Source: Pseudomonadota bacterium (GTDB lineage Bacteria; Pseudomonadota; Alphaproteobacteria; Rhizobiales; Rhizobiaceae). From it: a stretch of 41,616 nucleotides of DNA. The stretch spans positions 1 through 41,616 of the forward strand of contig JAEWPB010000015.1 in assembly GCA_023399465.1 (NCBI GenBank). The letters run 5' to 3'. Below the pieces are notes generated by a model. The model ran no database searches. It saw only the letters and a list, made by a program, of their open reading frames with translations, and was not told where the DNA came from. Below, piece after piece: positions 24,893-33,110 of this stretch (its first letter is position 1; each line of letters starts with the position of its first letter). A program made the translations under genes and the position numbers.

Positions 24893-25819
24893 ATGCTGAG
24901 CGAGCAGGGCGTTCTGCGGGTTTCGATAGCCGTCACCATCGCGGTTGCCGCCTTCGGGATCGTGTTCGGGCTGTTGTCGGGCTCCTTTGCCATCGCCTTC
25001 GACGGCTTCTATTCGCTTGCCGATGCCGGCATGACGGTGCTGGCGCTCTGGGTGTCGAGCCTGATCGTCAAGTCGGCTCAGGGTGACGCGCTCTCGGGCA
25101 GGCTCAGGAACCGCTTCACCATGGGCTTCTGGCACCTCGAACCGATGGTGCTTGGTCTCAACGGCGTGCTGCTGATTGCGGTGGCGATCTATGCGTTGAT
25201 CAACGCCATCACCAATATTCTCAATGGCGGCCATACGCTCGAATTCGGCTTCGCGATCACCTATGCGGCGGTGACGTTGGTGGCCTGCGTGACCATGGCC
25301 GTCATCGGCGCGCGCGCCAATCGCCAGCTGCGCTCCGATTTCGTCGCGCTCGACGTCAAGGCCTGGATCATGTCCGGCGGGATCACCGCGGCGCTGCTGG
25401 TGGCATTCATCCTCGGATTCGCGGTCGAGGGCACGCGCTTCGGCTGGCTTTCCCCCTATGTCGATCCGGTGGTGCTGGTGCTGGTCTGCATCGTCATCAT
25501 CCCGATGCCGGTGGCCACCGTGCGGCAGGCCTTTGCCGACGTGCTGCTGATCACGCCCGCCGATCTCAAGGCGCATGTCGATGAGGTGGCGGAGGAAACC
25601 GTCAAGCGCATGGGCTTCGTATCCTACCGCGCCTATGTCGCAAGGGTCGGGCGCGCCAGGCAGATCGAACTCTACTTCATCGTGCCGCCCAACCTGCCGG
25701 CCAAGACCATCGAGGAATGGGATCGCATCCGCGACGAGATCGGCGATGCCATCGGCGATGAAAGCGTGAACCGCTGGCTGACGATCGCCTTTACCGCCGA
25801 TGTCGAATGGGCGGAATGA
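24893..25819 (+). CDS. Cation diffusion facilitator family protein with altered metal-site residues
   Basis: A 308-residue inner-membrane protein with the CDF layout: six membrane segments (about 10-32, 34-57, 80-104, 118-140, 158-178 and 188-207), then a cytoplasmic domain of about 100 residues. CDF proteins usually exchange zinc, iron or manganese for protons using H/DxxxD motifs in segments 2 and 5. Here segment 2 reads FDGFYSLAD, with Tyr40 instead of the first ligand and Asp44 kept, and segment 5 reads LDVKAWIMS, where Ala157 and Ser161 occupy the H-x3-D positions. Metal specificity, or transport itself, may therefore differ. GGGAGA lies upstream of the ATG. It sits 104 bases after the Lrp-type regulator, which may control it. 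Confidence 0.88.
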   Translation: MLSEQGVLRVSIAVTIAVAAFGIVFGLLSGSFAIAFDGFYSLADAGMTVLALWVSSLIVKSAQGDALSGRLRNRFTMGFWHLEPMVLGLNGVLLIAVAIYALINAITNILNGGHTLEFGFAITYAAVTLVACVTMAVIGARANRQLRSDFVALDVKAWIMSGGITAALLVAFILGFAVEGTRFGWLSPYVDPVVLVLVCIVIIPMPVATVRQAFADVLLITPADLKAHVDEVAEETVKRMGFVSYRAYVARVGRARQIELYFIVPPNLPAKTIEEWDRIRDEIGDAIGDESVNRWLTIAFTADVEWAE

Positions 25820-25849
25820 GGGGCGGGGGAGCCGAATTCACCGGTTCCT

Positions 25850-26542
25850 TCATTGCCGAGCCTTCAGCCGCGCCAGGGTCTTTTCCGCCGTCAGTTCCCT
25901 TACCGCATCCTTGCCGATCCAGCGGGCGGTGCCGTCAGCGCTCGCCGCCAGCCGCATGGCGAGTTCCAGTGCCGGCTTGTGGCAGGCGAGGCTGCGCTTG
26001 CCGATGGCGCGCAGCGCCCAGTTGACCGCCTTCCTGACGAAATTTCGCGGATCGGTGGCATGCGCCTCGATCAGCGGCAGGCAGGCGATCAGCATCGCGT
26101 CCGGCTCCTTTTTGAGATGGACCGCCGCGTTGGCGATCATCGAGAAGGCGGTGCGGCGGACGAATTCGCGCTCATCGGCGGCGAACTCCGGAATGAGCGC
26201 CTCCAGCCTCGCGATGACGAAGACCTTGGCGGCGGTGTCGACGATTTCCCAGGAATTGAACTCGGCGGTGAGGCGCCGCGCGTCCTCTTGTGTCAGCTTC
26301 TTCGGATCCAGCGTGAAGAGCGCCAGCATGCGGGCCTCGCGAATGCCGCTCTCCCACAGGGCGAACGCCCGGGCGTGATCCTTCTTGGCCAGCCGGACGA
26401 ACTCTTTCATGTCGGTCGTGGATATGCCGAGGGCCGTATCCGTGACCACGCCGAAGCGGGCCATGCCGGCGATGTTCTCCTCCGAGCGCAGCGATGTCAG
26501 ATGTTTGATCAGATCGGCTGCGCTGGAGGAGGGGCCGATCAC
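25850..26542 (-). CDS. DNA alkylation repair protein (AlkD-like, HEAT repeats)
   Basis: A 230-residue all-helical protein of the AlkD/AlkC HEAT-repeat DNA glycosylase family, which removes alkylated bases without base flipping. Recognisable stretches include TDMKEFVRLAKKDHARAFAL, MLALFTLDPKKLTQEDARRL, EFVRRTAFSMIANAAVHLKK and NFVRKAVNWALRAIGKRS. The start is GTG at 26542, placed so that GTGA overlaps the stop of the dehydrogenase gene; upstream residues in this frame are non-protein-like because they lie opposite the real upstream gene in another frame. The catalytic Trp/Asp/Arg set could not be verified by eye. Translational coupling to a hydroxyacid dehydrogenase has no obvious functional logic. 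Confidence 0.88.
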   Translation of the reverse strand: MIGPSSSAADLIKHLTSLRSEENIAGMARFGVVTDTALGISTTDMKEFVRLAKKDHARAFALWESGIREARMLALFTLDPKKLTQEDARRLTAEFNSWEIVDTAAKVFVIARLEALIPEFAADEREFVRRTAFSMIANAAVHLKKEPDAMLIACLPLIEAHATDPRNFVRKAVNWALRAIGKRSLACHKPALELAMRLAASADGTARWIGKDAVRELTAEKTLARLKARQ

Positions 26543-27411
26543 TTGCGCTCGAGCCTCGCCAGCAGCGAGGAGGTATCCCAGCGGTTGCCGCCCATCGCCT
26601 GGACGTCGGCGTAGAACTGGTCGACGAGCGCGGTCACCGGCAGCTTGGCGCCGTTGCGGCGGGCTTCGGTGAGCACGATGTCGAGATCCTTGCGCATCCA
26701 GTCGATGGCGAAACCGAAGTCGTACTTGCCTTCGTTCATGGTCTTGTGGCGGTTTTCCATCTGCCACGAACCGGCAGCGCCCTTGGAGATCACCTCGACC
26801 ACCTTTTCGATGTCAAGCCCGGCGCGCTTGCCGAAGTGGATGCCCTCGGCGAGGCCCTGGACGAGGCCGGCGATGCAGATCTGGTTGATCATCTTGGTCA
26901 ACTGGCCGGAGCCGACCGGGCCCATCAGTCCGACCATGCGGGCATAGGCGTCGATGACAGGGCGGGCCTTTTCGAAGGTCGCCTCGTCGCCACCGCACAT
27001 GACCGTCAGGACGCCGTTCTCGGCACCGGCCTGGCCGCCGGACACCGGCGCGTCGATGAAACCGCAGCCCTTCGCCTTCGCCGCTTCTTCGAGTTCGCGG
27101 GCGACCTCGGCGCTGGCGGTGGTGTTGTCGATGAGGATGGCGCCGGGCGCCATGGCCGCAAGCACGCCGTTCTCGCCGGTTGTGACCGAGCGCAGGTCGT
27201 CGTCATTGCCGACGCAGGTGAAGACGAACTCGGCGCCCTTCGCCGCCTCGGCGGGGGTGGGGGCGGACGTTCCGCCATGCTGCTTCACCCAGGCCTCGGC
27301 CTTGGAGGCGGTGCGGTTGTAGACGGTGACCTCATGGCCTCCCTTGACCTTGAGATGACCTGCCATGGGGTATCCCATGACGCCAAGGCCGATGAACGCG
27401 ACTTTTGCCAT
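26539..27411 (-). CDS. NAD(P)-dependent beta-hydroxyacid dehydrogenase (3-hydroxyisobutyrate / tartronate semialdehyde type)
   Basis: A 290-residue cytoplasmic oxidoreductase. The N-terminal Rossmann motif is FIGLGVMGYPMAGHL (6-20). The substrate-binding motif DAPVSGG is at 120-126 and the catalytic lysine is Lys173 in GSGQLTKMINQICIAG. The C-terminal all-helical domain contains GSWQMENRHKTM and FAIDWMRKDLDIVLTEA. Arg31 and adjacent residues of the YNRT loop suggest NADP rather than NAD. The substrate could be 3-hydroxyisobutyrate, tartronate semialdehyde or a relative; sequence alone does not decide. GGGAGAGAAG precedes the ATG. It is the first gene of a two-gene unit. Confidence 0.93.
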   Translation of the reverse strand: MAKVAFIGLGVMGYPMAGHLKVKGGHEVTVYNRTASKAEAWVKQHGGTSAPTPAEAAKGAEFVFTCVGNDDDLRSVTTGENGVLAAMAPGAILIDNTTASAEVARELEEAAKAKGCGFIDAPVSGGQAGAENGVLTVMCGGDEATFEKARPVIDAYARMVGLMGPVGSGQLTKMINQICIAGLVQGLAEGIHFGKRAGLDIEKVVEVISKGAAGSWQMENRHKTMNEGKYDFGFAIDWMRKDLDIVLTEARRNGAKLPVTALVDQFYADVQAMGGNRWDTSSLLARLERK

Positions 27412-27464
27412 TTCTTCTCTCCCGATTCTGTTGGTCACAGAAGTAATGGAAAGGCGGGACGCGG

Positions 27465-27494
27465 AAAAGGGCGAACGCGGCTGATCGTTCGCCC
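27465..27494 (-). terminator. Rho-independent terminator of yhiM
   Basis: On the minus strand a perfect 9-bp stem, GGGCGAACG and CGTTCGCCC (arms at 27486-27494 and 27469-27477), with an 8-base loop is followed by TTTT. It lies 33 bases past the yhiM stop. Confidence 0.8.
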
Positions 27495-27526
27495 CCCGCG
27501 ATGTCGCGGATGGCTTCCGGCAGGGC

Positions 27527-28579
27527 TCAGGATTTTCCCGACGTGCCGGCCTCGAGGATCGAGACGATGGAGAACAGGGTGAAGCAGACCGCGCCCAGTC
27601 CTGTCAGGACGCGGGCGGGAACGAAGAAGGCCGGATTGGTGACTGCCGCTTCGGCCAGAAAGGCAGAGAAGAACAGGCAGGCGAGACAGGTCATGATCGG
27701 AATGATCGGGATGCGGTTGGCGAGTGGAGCTTCGGCGCGCCAGACGAGGGCCAGCAGCCAGACCTTCGAGATGATGCTGTAGCAGATCATGCCGAGGCCG
27801 AGCATGATGCAGCCGGGAGCAATCCGGTCGGCGCGGTCGGAACCGAAGAGCACGAACAGGCCCCAGAGGAACGTCGCCGTGCCCATCAGCAGCACCCAGA
27901 TCGTCCAGACCCAGTGCTCGCCGGTGTCGAACTCGTTGCGCACCTGGCGCACGACCGTCGCCACCAGGGCGATCAGGCTGGAACAGATCGCCGCCAGCCC
28001 CATGAGCACATGGCCGGCGACATAGCTTTCCGGCCGCGATCCCTCGGTCAGCAGCGTCGCTGCCCAGATTCCGCCGATCAGCGCAGCCGCCAGCGGCACG
28101 CAGATCAGGATCACGCCGACCATCCTGCTGTAGGCCTCGGGGGGCGGACCATCCTCATGACGGCGCCGCGAATTCTGCGGAATAAGGGTGAAGGCGCTCG
28201 ACGCGGTCCCGACCGTCGTGACGCAGGCGGCGATGAGTCCGACCCCGAACACGACGTGGCCGGCGACGTAGGATGCACTGGTTCCGGCAGATGCGAGAAG
28301 CCACAACCCCCAAAGCACGGTTGCGAGTGCGGTGGTATAGCCGAGGATCGGCAGGGTGAACATCCAGGTCGGGCTGAAGGTGTCGGTCAGTTGGCGGATG
28401 ATCATCGCCGCGGTGACGAAGAGGGCGATGCAGATCGCCGTCAGCGAGATCAGCACCCGCCCGGAGAGGAAGTGGTCGGCATCGGTGCCGCCGGCGGCAA
28501 CGTAAAGCCCGAACCCCAGGCAGATGGCACCCATGAGCAGAGGAATGGCGCGGAAGAGGATGCTGATCCCGTAGTTCAT
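27527..28579 (-). CDS. yhiM: YhiM-like inner membrane protein (DUF2776)
   Basis: A 350-residue polytopic protein, the same length as E. coli YhiM and collinear with it from memory. Both show LISLTAICIALF-like, VAGHVxFGVGxIAACVxTV, VAGHVLxGLxAICxxLIxLVAT and, at the C-terminus, KVWLLALVWR, LANRIPxIPxxTC and VLxGLGAVCFTLFSIVSILE. There are about ten hydrophobic segments in an internally repeated pattern (three AGHV units). In E. coli YhiM has been linked to growth at low pH and to osmotic or lysine-related stress; its molecular function is unknown. GAGGGAG precedes the ATG. It has its own terminator and is divergent from the ssu operon. Confidence 0.93.
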   Translation of the reverse strand: MNYGISILFRAIPLLMGAICLGFGLYVAAGGTDADHFLSGRVLISLTAICIALFVTAAMIIRQLTDTFSPTWMFTLPILGYTTALATVLWGLWLLASAGTSASYVAGHVVFGVGLIAACVTTVGTASSAFTLIPQNSRRRHEDGPPPEAYSRMVGVILICVPLAAALIGGIWAATLLTEGSRPESYVAGHVLMGLAAICSSLIALVATVVRQVRNEFDTGEHWVWTIWVLLMGTATFLWGLFVLFGSDRADRIAPGCIMLGLGMICYSIISKVWLLALVWRAEAPLANRIPIIPIMTCLACLFFSAFLAEAAVTNPAFFVPARVLTGLGAVCFTLFSIVSILEAGTSGKS

Positions 28580-28961
28580 AAGAACACTCCCTCACAAACC
28601 GACCAAGGACGCGGTCATGTCCGGCAGCACGGCATGGATGTATCGGGGGCATTTCGGAGGCTATATCGGGCAGGCCCGCGGTTTTTCAAGCCGACGGGGC
28701 CTTGGCGAAAGAGTGCAGTCGCGATTGGCGTGGAATCACGGCCCCGGAAACGGCGAGGCCGCTGGCGGAAACAATTTTCCCGGACCAACCGGCTGGCGGA
28801 ATGAGAATTCTCCGGGGGCGATAAAATGAGTAGAATATATAGTCGATATAATTTATAGAATTTGCCAGTATTTCTCCATGAAGTCCGGCCGACAGGCGCG
28901 CCGGACCGGAATGCGGGGAGCGGCACAGCGACCGCCCCGGAACCGACGAAGGGGGAATGGC
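28580..28961. other. Divergent promoter region yhiM / ssu operon
   Basis: No gene is supported in these 382 bases. The ssu-proximal third contains the only strongly AT-rich patch nearby (about 28820-28865), with an inverted repeat and TATAAT. A candidate promoter for the sulfonate operon is described separately. Confidence 0.5.
28836..28852 (+). promoter_or_regulatory. Candidate -10 element with overlapping inverted repeat upstream of the ssu operon
   Basis: TATAAT occurs at 28847-28852. It overlaps a perfect inverted repeat TATAT-AGTCG-ATATA at 28836-28850. No good -35 is found 16-18 bases upstream, which would fit an activator-dependent promoter, such as one using a CysB/Cbl-type LysR regulator under sulfate limitation. 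The start codon of the first gene is about 110 bases downstream. Confidence 0.4.
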
Positions 28962-29930
28962 ATGATTACCAGAAGACAAACGCTCGGCCTGGTCGCGGCG
29001 GCGGCCGCAGCCTCGGTGCTGCCGGGCTTGACGACGGCCCTGGCGGCGCCGGCGACGGAACTGCGCATCGGCTGGCAGAAGTTCGGCGTGCTGGCGCTGG
29101 CCAAACGCACCGGCGCCCTGGAAAAGCGGCTGGCGGCGCGTGGCGTCACCGTCACCTGGGCCGAGTTCACTTCCGGTCCGCCGCTGCTCGAGGCACTCGG
29201 TGCGGGCGCTCTCGATTTCGGTCCGACCGGTGACGTTCCGCCGCTCTTTGCGCAGGCAGCCGGTGGGGACCTCGTCTATGTCGGTACCTACAAGCCGCCG
29301 GCAGCCTTCCATGGCATTCTCGTCCGCAAGGATTCGCCGATCCAGTCGCTTTCCGACCTCAAGGGCGTGAAGCTGGCCTACAAACGCGGCTCGAGCGCCC
29401 ACAACTTCGCTTTCAAGGCGCTGGCGAAGGCCGGTCTTGCGCCCGGCGACATCTTCGAGGTCGACCTGCCACCGCCGGATGCCGCAGCCGCCTTCAAGAC
29501 CCGCAGCATCGATGCCTGGTCGATCTGGGATCCCTATTTCGCCGTCGGCGAGAGCGATCCGGACGCGCGCCTGCTGACGACCTCGGAAGGGATCGTCGAG
29601 GCCTGGGGCTACTTCCTCGGCAATGCTCAATTCGCCGCTGCCAACCCCGAGATCATCACCGACATTCTTGACGAGCTTTCCAAGGTGGGCGCTGCCGCCG
29701 AGGCCGATCTCGACGGCACCGTGAAGGCGATCGCCGAGATCACCGGCGTTCCGGAAGACATCACCCGGGTGACGCTGACGCGCGCGGGCGCCGATCTCAG
29801 CAAGGTCGCGCTGATCTCCGACGAGGCGATCGCCTACCAGCAGCAACTCGCCGACGACTTCCATGCCTTCAAGGTGCTGCCGAAGAAGCTGACGATCTCG
29901 GACATCGTCTGGCGGCCGAAGGGAAGCTGA
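28962..29930 (+). CDS. ssuA: Aliphatic sulfonate ABC transporter, substrate-binding protein (copy 1)
   Basis: A 322-residue periplasmic binding protein of the SsuA/NrtA/TauA family that delivers alkanesulfonates to SsuBC. The N-terminus TRRQTLGLVAAAAAA is a twin-arginine signal, with a cleavage-like ALA at about 26-28. Key family regions are LRIGWQKFGVLALAK, WAEFTSGPPLLEALGAGALD, FGPTGDVPPLFAQAAG, and DLPPPDAAAAF with SIDAWSIWDPYF. GGGGGAA precedes the ATG. It is the first gene of the operon and lies 52 bases from a second, closely similar copy. Confidence 0.95.
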   Translation: MITRRQTLGLVAAAAAASVLPGLTTALAAPATELRIGWQKFGVLALAKRTGALEKRLAARGVTVTWAEFTSGPPLLEALGAGALDFGPTGDVPPLFAQAAGGDLVYVGTYKPPAAFHGILVRKDSPIQSLSDLKGVKLAYKRGSSAHNFAFKALAKAGLAPGDIFEVDLPPPDAAAAFKTRSIDAWSIWDPYFAVGESDPDARLLTTSEGIVEAWGYFLGNAQFAAANPEIITDILDELSKVGAAAEADLDGTVKAIAEITGVPEDITRVTLTRAGADLSKVALISDEAIAYQQQLADDFHAFKVLPKKLTISDIVWRPKGS

Positions 29931-29982
29931 CCGCAAGGATTGTCACAACCGGCCATCCTCCAGAAATCACGGGAGTTTCGAA

Positions 29983-30948
29983 ATGAAGACCACGCGACGA
30001 CAGACCCTCGGACTTTTCACTGCCGCAGCGGCGAGCCTTGCGATGCCCGCCATCGTTCGCGCCAGCCCGGCAAAGCAGCTGCGCATCGGCTGGCAGAAGA
30101 ACGGTACCCTTGCGCTCGCCAAGCGCAAGGGCGCACTGGAGGCGAGGCTGGCGCCGCTCGGCATCGCCGTGACCTGGTCGGAGTTCACCTCCGGGCCGCC
30201 GCTGCTCGAGGCGCTCGGGGCCGGTGCCCTCGATTTCGGCCCGACCGGCGACGTGCCGCCGCTCTTCGCCCAGGCCGCCGGCGGCAATCTCGTCTATGTC
30301 GGCACCTATCGCGGCTCGGCGCAGGGTTCCGCAATCCTGGTGCACAAGGATTCGCCGATCCATACGCTCGAGGACCTGAGGGGCAAGCGGTTCGCCTTCA
30401 AGCGTGGTTCGAGCGCCCATAACGTCGCCGTCAAGGCACTGCGGAAGGCCGGGCTCGCTCCCGCCGATGTCGAAGCCGTCGACCTGCCGCCGCCGGACGC
30501 TGCCGCCGCCTTCAAGACCGGCAGCATCGATGCCTGGTCGATCTGGGACCCGTACCTTGCCATTGCCGAGGCCGACCCGCAGACGCGGGTGCTGGCCACT
30601 GCCGAGGGCATCGTCGACTCCTGGTCGTTCTATCTCGCCAATGGCGACTTCGCCAACGCCAACCCCGACGTGATCACCACCATCATCGACGAACTGAAGG
30701 TGGTCGGCAACGAAGCCCAGGGCAAGTTCGATGAAACTGCTGCGGCGCTCTCCGAAATCACGGGCGTGCCGGTGGGCGTGACCCGGGTGACGCTTGCGCG
30801 CCGCGGCGCCAATCTCGGCAACGTATCACTGGTCGGTGACGATGCGATCGCCTACCAGCAGGCGCTGGCCGACGAATTCCATGACCTGAAAATTCTGCCG
30901 AAGAAGCTCGCCGTCGCCGACATCGTCTGGCGCCCGAAGGCGAGCTGA
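29983..30948 (+). CDS. ssuA: Aliphatic sulfonate ABC transporter, substrate-binding protein (copy 2)
   Basis: A 321-residue paralog of the preceding gene, roughly two-thirds identical by eye over the mature part, including an identical block at FTSGPPLLEALGAGALDFGP. It also has a twin-arginine signal, TRRQTLGLFTAAAA. Differences concentrate in the region after VYVGTY (KPPAAFHG against RGSAQGSA) and in the C-terminal lobe, both likely near the ligand cleft, so the two may bind different sulfonates while sharing one permease. GGGAG precedes the ATG. It is followed 31 bases later by ssuD. Confidence 0.95.
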   Translation: MKTTRRQTLGLFTAAAASLAMPAIVRASPAKQLRIGWQKNGTLALAKRKGALEARLAPLGIAVTWSEFTSGPPLLEALGAGALDFGPTGDVPPLFAQAAGGNLVYVGTYRGSAQGSAILVHKDSPIHTLEDLRGKRFAFKRGSSAHNVAVKALRKAGLAPADVEAVDLPPPDAAAAFKTGSIDAWSIWDPYLAIAEADPQTRVLATAEGIVDSWSFYLANGDFANANPDVITTIIDELKVVGNEAQGKFDETAAALSEITGVPVGVTRVTLARRGANLGNVSLVGDDAIAYQQALADEFHDLKILPKKLAVADIVWRPKAS

Positions 30949-30979
30949 GCGCGCCAACCATTTGTGAAAGGACAGACAG

Positions 30980-32155
30980 ATGTCTAGAACTGAAAAGCCC
31001 ATCGATTTCCTGTGGTTCATCCCGACGTCGGGTGACGGCAGCTATCTCGGATCCTCCGACCTCAACCGCGCGCCCGACAACCGCTATTTGAGGGAGGTCG
31101 CTGTGGCCGTCGACCGGCTCGGCTATTCCGGCGTATTGCTGCCGACGGGCGTCGCCTGCGAGGAATCCTTCGTGACCGCCGCATCGCTGGCACCGTTCAC
31201 CGAGAAGCTGAAATTTCTCGTGGCGATCCGCCCGGGTGTGGCATCGCCCGCCTACTATGCGCGGCTGGCGTCGACGCTCGACCGCATCTCGAACGGTCGC
31301 GTGCTCCTGAACATCGTGGTCGGCGGCAGCCCGGCGGAACTGGCTGGCGACGGCGTGTTCCTCGAGCACGACAAGCGCTACGACCATGCCGAGGAGTTCT
31401 TCACCGTCTGGGAGGAACTGCTGGAAAAGGGCGAGGCGACGTTCGAGGGCGACCATATCAAGGCGATCGGCGCACGGCTCGGTTTCCCGCCGGTCCAGGC
31501 GCCGCGTCCGCCTCTCTATTTCGGCGGTTCCTCAGATGCGGGGATCGAGTTCGCTGCCGGCCGGGTCGACAAGTACCTGACCTGGGGCGAGCCGCCGGAG
31601 CAGGTCGGCGAGAAGATCGCCAGGGTGCGCAAGGCGGCGGCGGACAAGGGCAGGGAGGTCTCCTTCGGCATCCGCCTGCACTTCATCGTCCGCGAGACCG
31701 ACGAGGAGGCCTGGGCGGCAGCCGACCGGCTGATCTCGAAACTGTCGGACGAGACGATCGACGAGGCGGCGCAGCGCTTCGTCAAGGAGTCGGATTCCGT
31801 CGGCCAGCAACGGATGTTCGCCCTGCACCAGGGCCGCCGCGACAAGCTCGAGGTCTCGCCCAACCTCTGGGCCGGCATCGGGCTGGTGCGGGCCGGTGCC
31901 GGAACCGCGCTGGTCGGTTCGCCGAAGACGATCGCCGCGCGACTGAAGGAATACCAGGACCTCGGCATCGATACGGTGATCGGTTCCGGCTACCCGCATC
32001 TCGAGGAAGCCTATCGTGTCGCCGAACTTCTCTTCCCCGAACTCGGCATCAGCCGCGAGGAGCAGAACGACAACTTCCTCAACGAGTTCGGTCGCAAGAA
32101 GGTGTTTGCCGGCGGCAGCCACGGCGGCAACCTGAAGGTCGTCACCGGCTCCTGA
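30980..32155 (+). CDS. ssuD: FMNH2-dependent alkanesulfonate monooxygenase
   Basis: A 391-residue luciferase-fold monooxygenase, the usual SsuD length, which cleaves alkanesulfonates to aldehyde and sulfite using FMNH2 and oxygen in the cytoplasm. Characteristic segments are FLWFIPTSGDGSYLG (near 10), GVLLPTGVACEESFVTAASL, FLVAIRPGVASPAYYARLAS, VVGGSPAELAGDGVFLEHDK, and GSGYPHLEEAYRVAELLFPE near the C-terminus, with the flexible loop SVGQQRMFALHQGRR before it. AAAGGA precedes the ATG. The flavin reductase SsuE that would supply FMNH2 is not in this operon or window. Confidence 0.97.
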   Translation: MSRTEKPIDFLWFIPTSGDGSYLGSSDLNRAPDNRYLREVAVAVDRLGYSGVLLPTGVACEESFVTAASLAPFTEKLKFLVAIRPGVASPAYYARLASTLDRISNGRVLLNIVVGGSPAELAGDGVFLEHDKRYDHAEEFFTVWEELLEKGEATFEGDHIKAIGARLGFPPVQAPRPPLYFGGSSDAGIEFAAGRVDKYLTWGEPPEQVGEKIARVRKAAADKGREVSFGIRLHFIVRETDEEAWAAADRLISKLSDETIDEAAQRFVKESDSVGQQRMFALHQGRRDKLEVSPNLWAGIGLVRAGAGTALVGSPKTIAARLKEYQDLGIDTVIGSGYPHLEEAYRVAELLFPELGISREEQNDNFLNEFGRKKVFAGGSHGGNLKVVTGS

Positions 32156-32169
32156 CGATACGAGGCGAT

Positions 32170-32203
32170 GCATCGCCCGGTCCTACGGCCGGGCGATGCG
32201 TTT
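32170..32203 (+). terminator. Strong hairpin between ssuD and ssuC
   Basis: GCATCGCCCGG (32170-32180) pairs perfectly with CCGGGCGATGC (32189-32199) around an 8-base loop, then GTTTCGG. The 11-bp stem is strong but the T-run is poor, so it is either a partial terminator or a stabiliser that lowers permease expression relative to the binding proteins and monooxygenase. Confidence 0.6.
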
Positions 32204-32250
32204 CGGCGACAATCCGGTGGCGACGCCCCGCCCGAGAAGGAGACCATCCC

Positions 32251-33099
32251 ATGACGACATTCGACGCCGCCTTCGAGAATGAGCGCGTGACGGAGACCCC
32301 GGCGCCGAGGAAGCGCCTCAAGGGACCGAGATTCTCGAAGTTCTCCCTTGGCGCCCTGGTGCCCTATCTGCTGCCGGTAACGGCGATCCTGCTCTGGCAG
32401 GCGGCCTCGTCGGTGGGGCTGATCTCCAGTCGTATCATGCCGTCGCCGCTCGACGTGGCGGCGGCTTTCCGGGATACGATGGCCTCCGGGCAGCTGCCGC
32501 GTGACATCGCCGTCAGCGGTGCCCGGGCGCTGGCGGGTCTGGTGGTGGGCGGGTCGATCGGCTTCCTGCTCGGCATTGCCAACGGGGTGTCTAAGCTGTC
32601 GGAGCAGCTGACCGACACCACCCTGCAGATGCTGCGCACCATCCCGCATCTGGCGATGATCCCGCTGGTGATCCTGTGGTTCGGCATCGGCGAGGAATCG
32701 AAGCTGTTCCTGACCTCTCTCGGTGTGCTCTTTCCCGTCTATCTCAATACCTATCACGGCGTGCGGAACGTCGACCGCGACCTGATCGAGATGGGGCGGA
32801 TCTACGGCATGAGCGGCTGGACGCTGTTTCGCAGGGTGATCCTGCCCGGAGCGCTGCCCTCGATCTTCGTCGGCCTGCGCTATGCGCTCGGCATCATGTG
32901 GCTGACGCTGATCGTCTCGGAATCGATCGCGGCCTCGTCGGGCATCGGTCACATGGCCAACAACGCCCGCGAATTCATGATGACCGACGTGGTGGTGCTG
33001 GCGCTTTTGATCTATGCGCTGCTCGGCAAGCTCGCCGATACCATTGCCCGGACGCTGGAGCGCTACGCTCTTGCCTGGAACCCCGCCTACCAGCGTTGA
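32251..33099 (+). CDS. ssuC: Aliphatic sulfonate ABC transporter permease
   Basis: A 282-residue inner-membrane permease with six membrane segments after a 35-residue basic N-terminus. The cytoplasmic EAA loop that docks on SsuB is EMGRIYGMSGWTLFRRVILP (about 180-199). Other family features are MPSPLDVAAAFRDTM, PHLAMIPLVILWFGIGEESK and the final AWNPAYQR. AAGGAGA precedes the ATG. It is separated from ssuB by 11 bases, so the two are co-translated. Confidence 0.95.
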   Translation: MTTFDAAFENERVTETPAPRKRLKGPRFSKFSLGALVPYLLPVTAILLWQAASSVGLISSRIMPSPLDVAAAFRDTMASGQLPRDIAVSGARALAGLVVGGSIGFLLGIANGVSKLSEQLTDTTLQMLRTIPHLAMIPLVILWFGIGEESKLFLTSLGVLFPVYLNTYHGVRNVDRDLIEMGRIYGMSGWTLFRRVILPGALPSIFVGLRYALGIMWLTLIVSESIAASSGIGHMANNAREFMMTDVVVLALLIYALLGKLADTIARTLERYALAWNPAYQR

Positions 33100-33110
33100 G
33101 GAGAGTCTTG

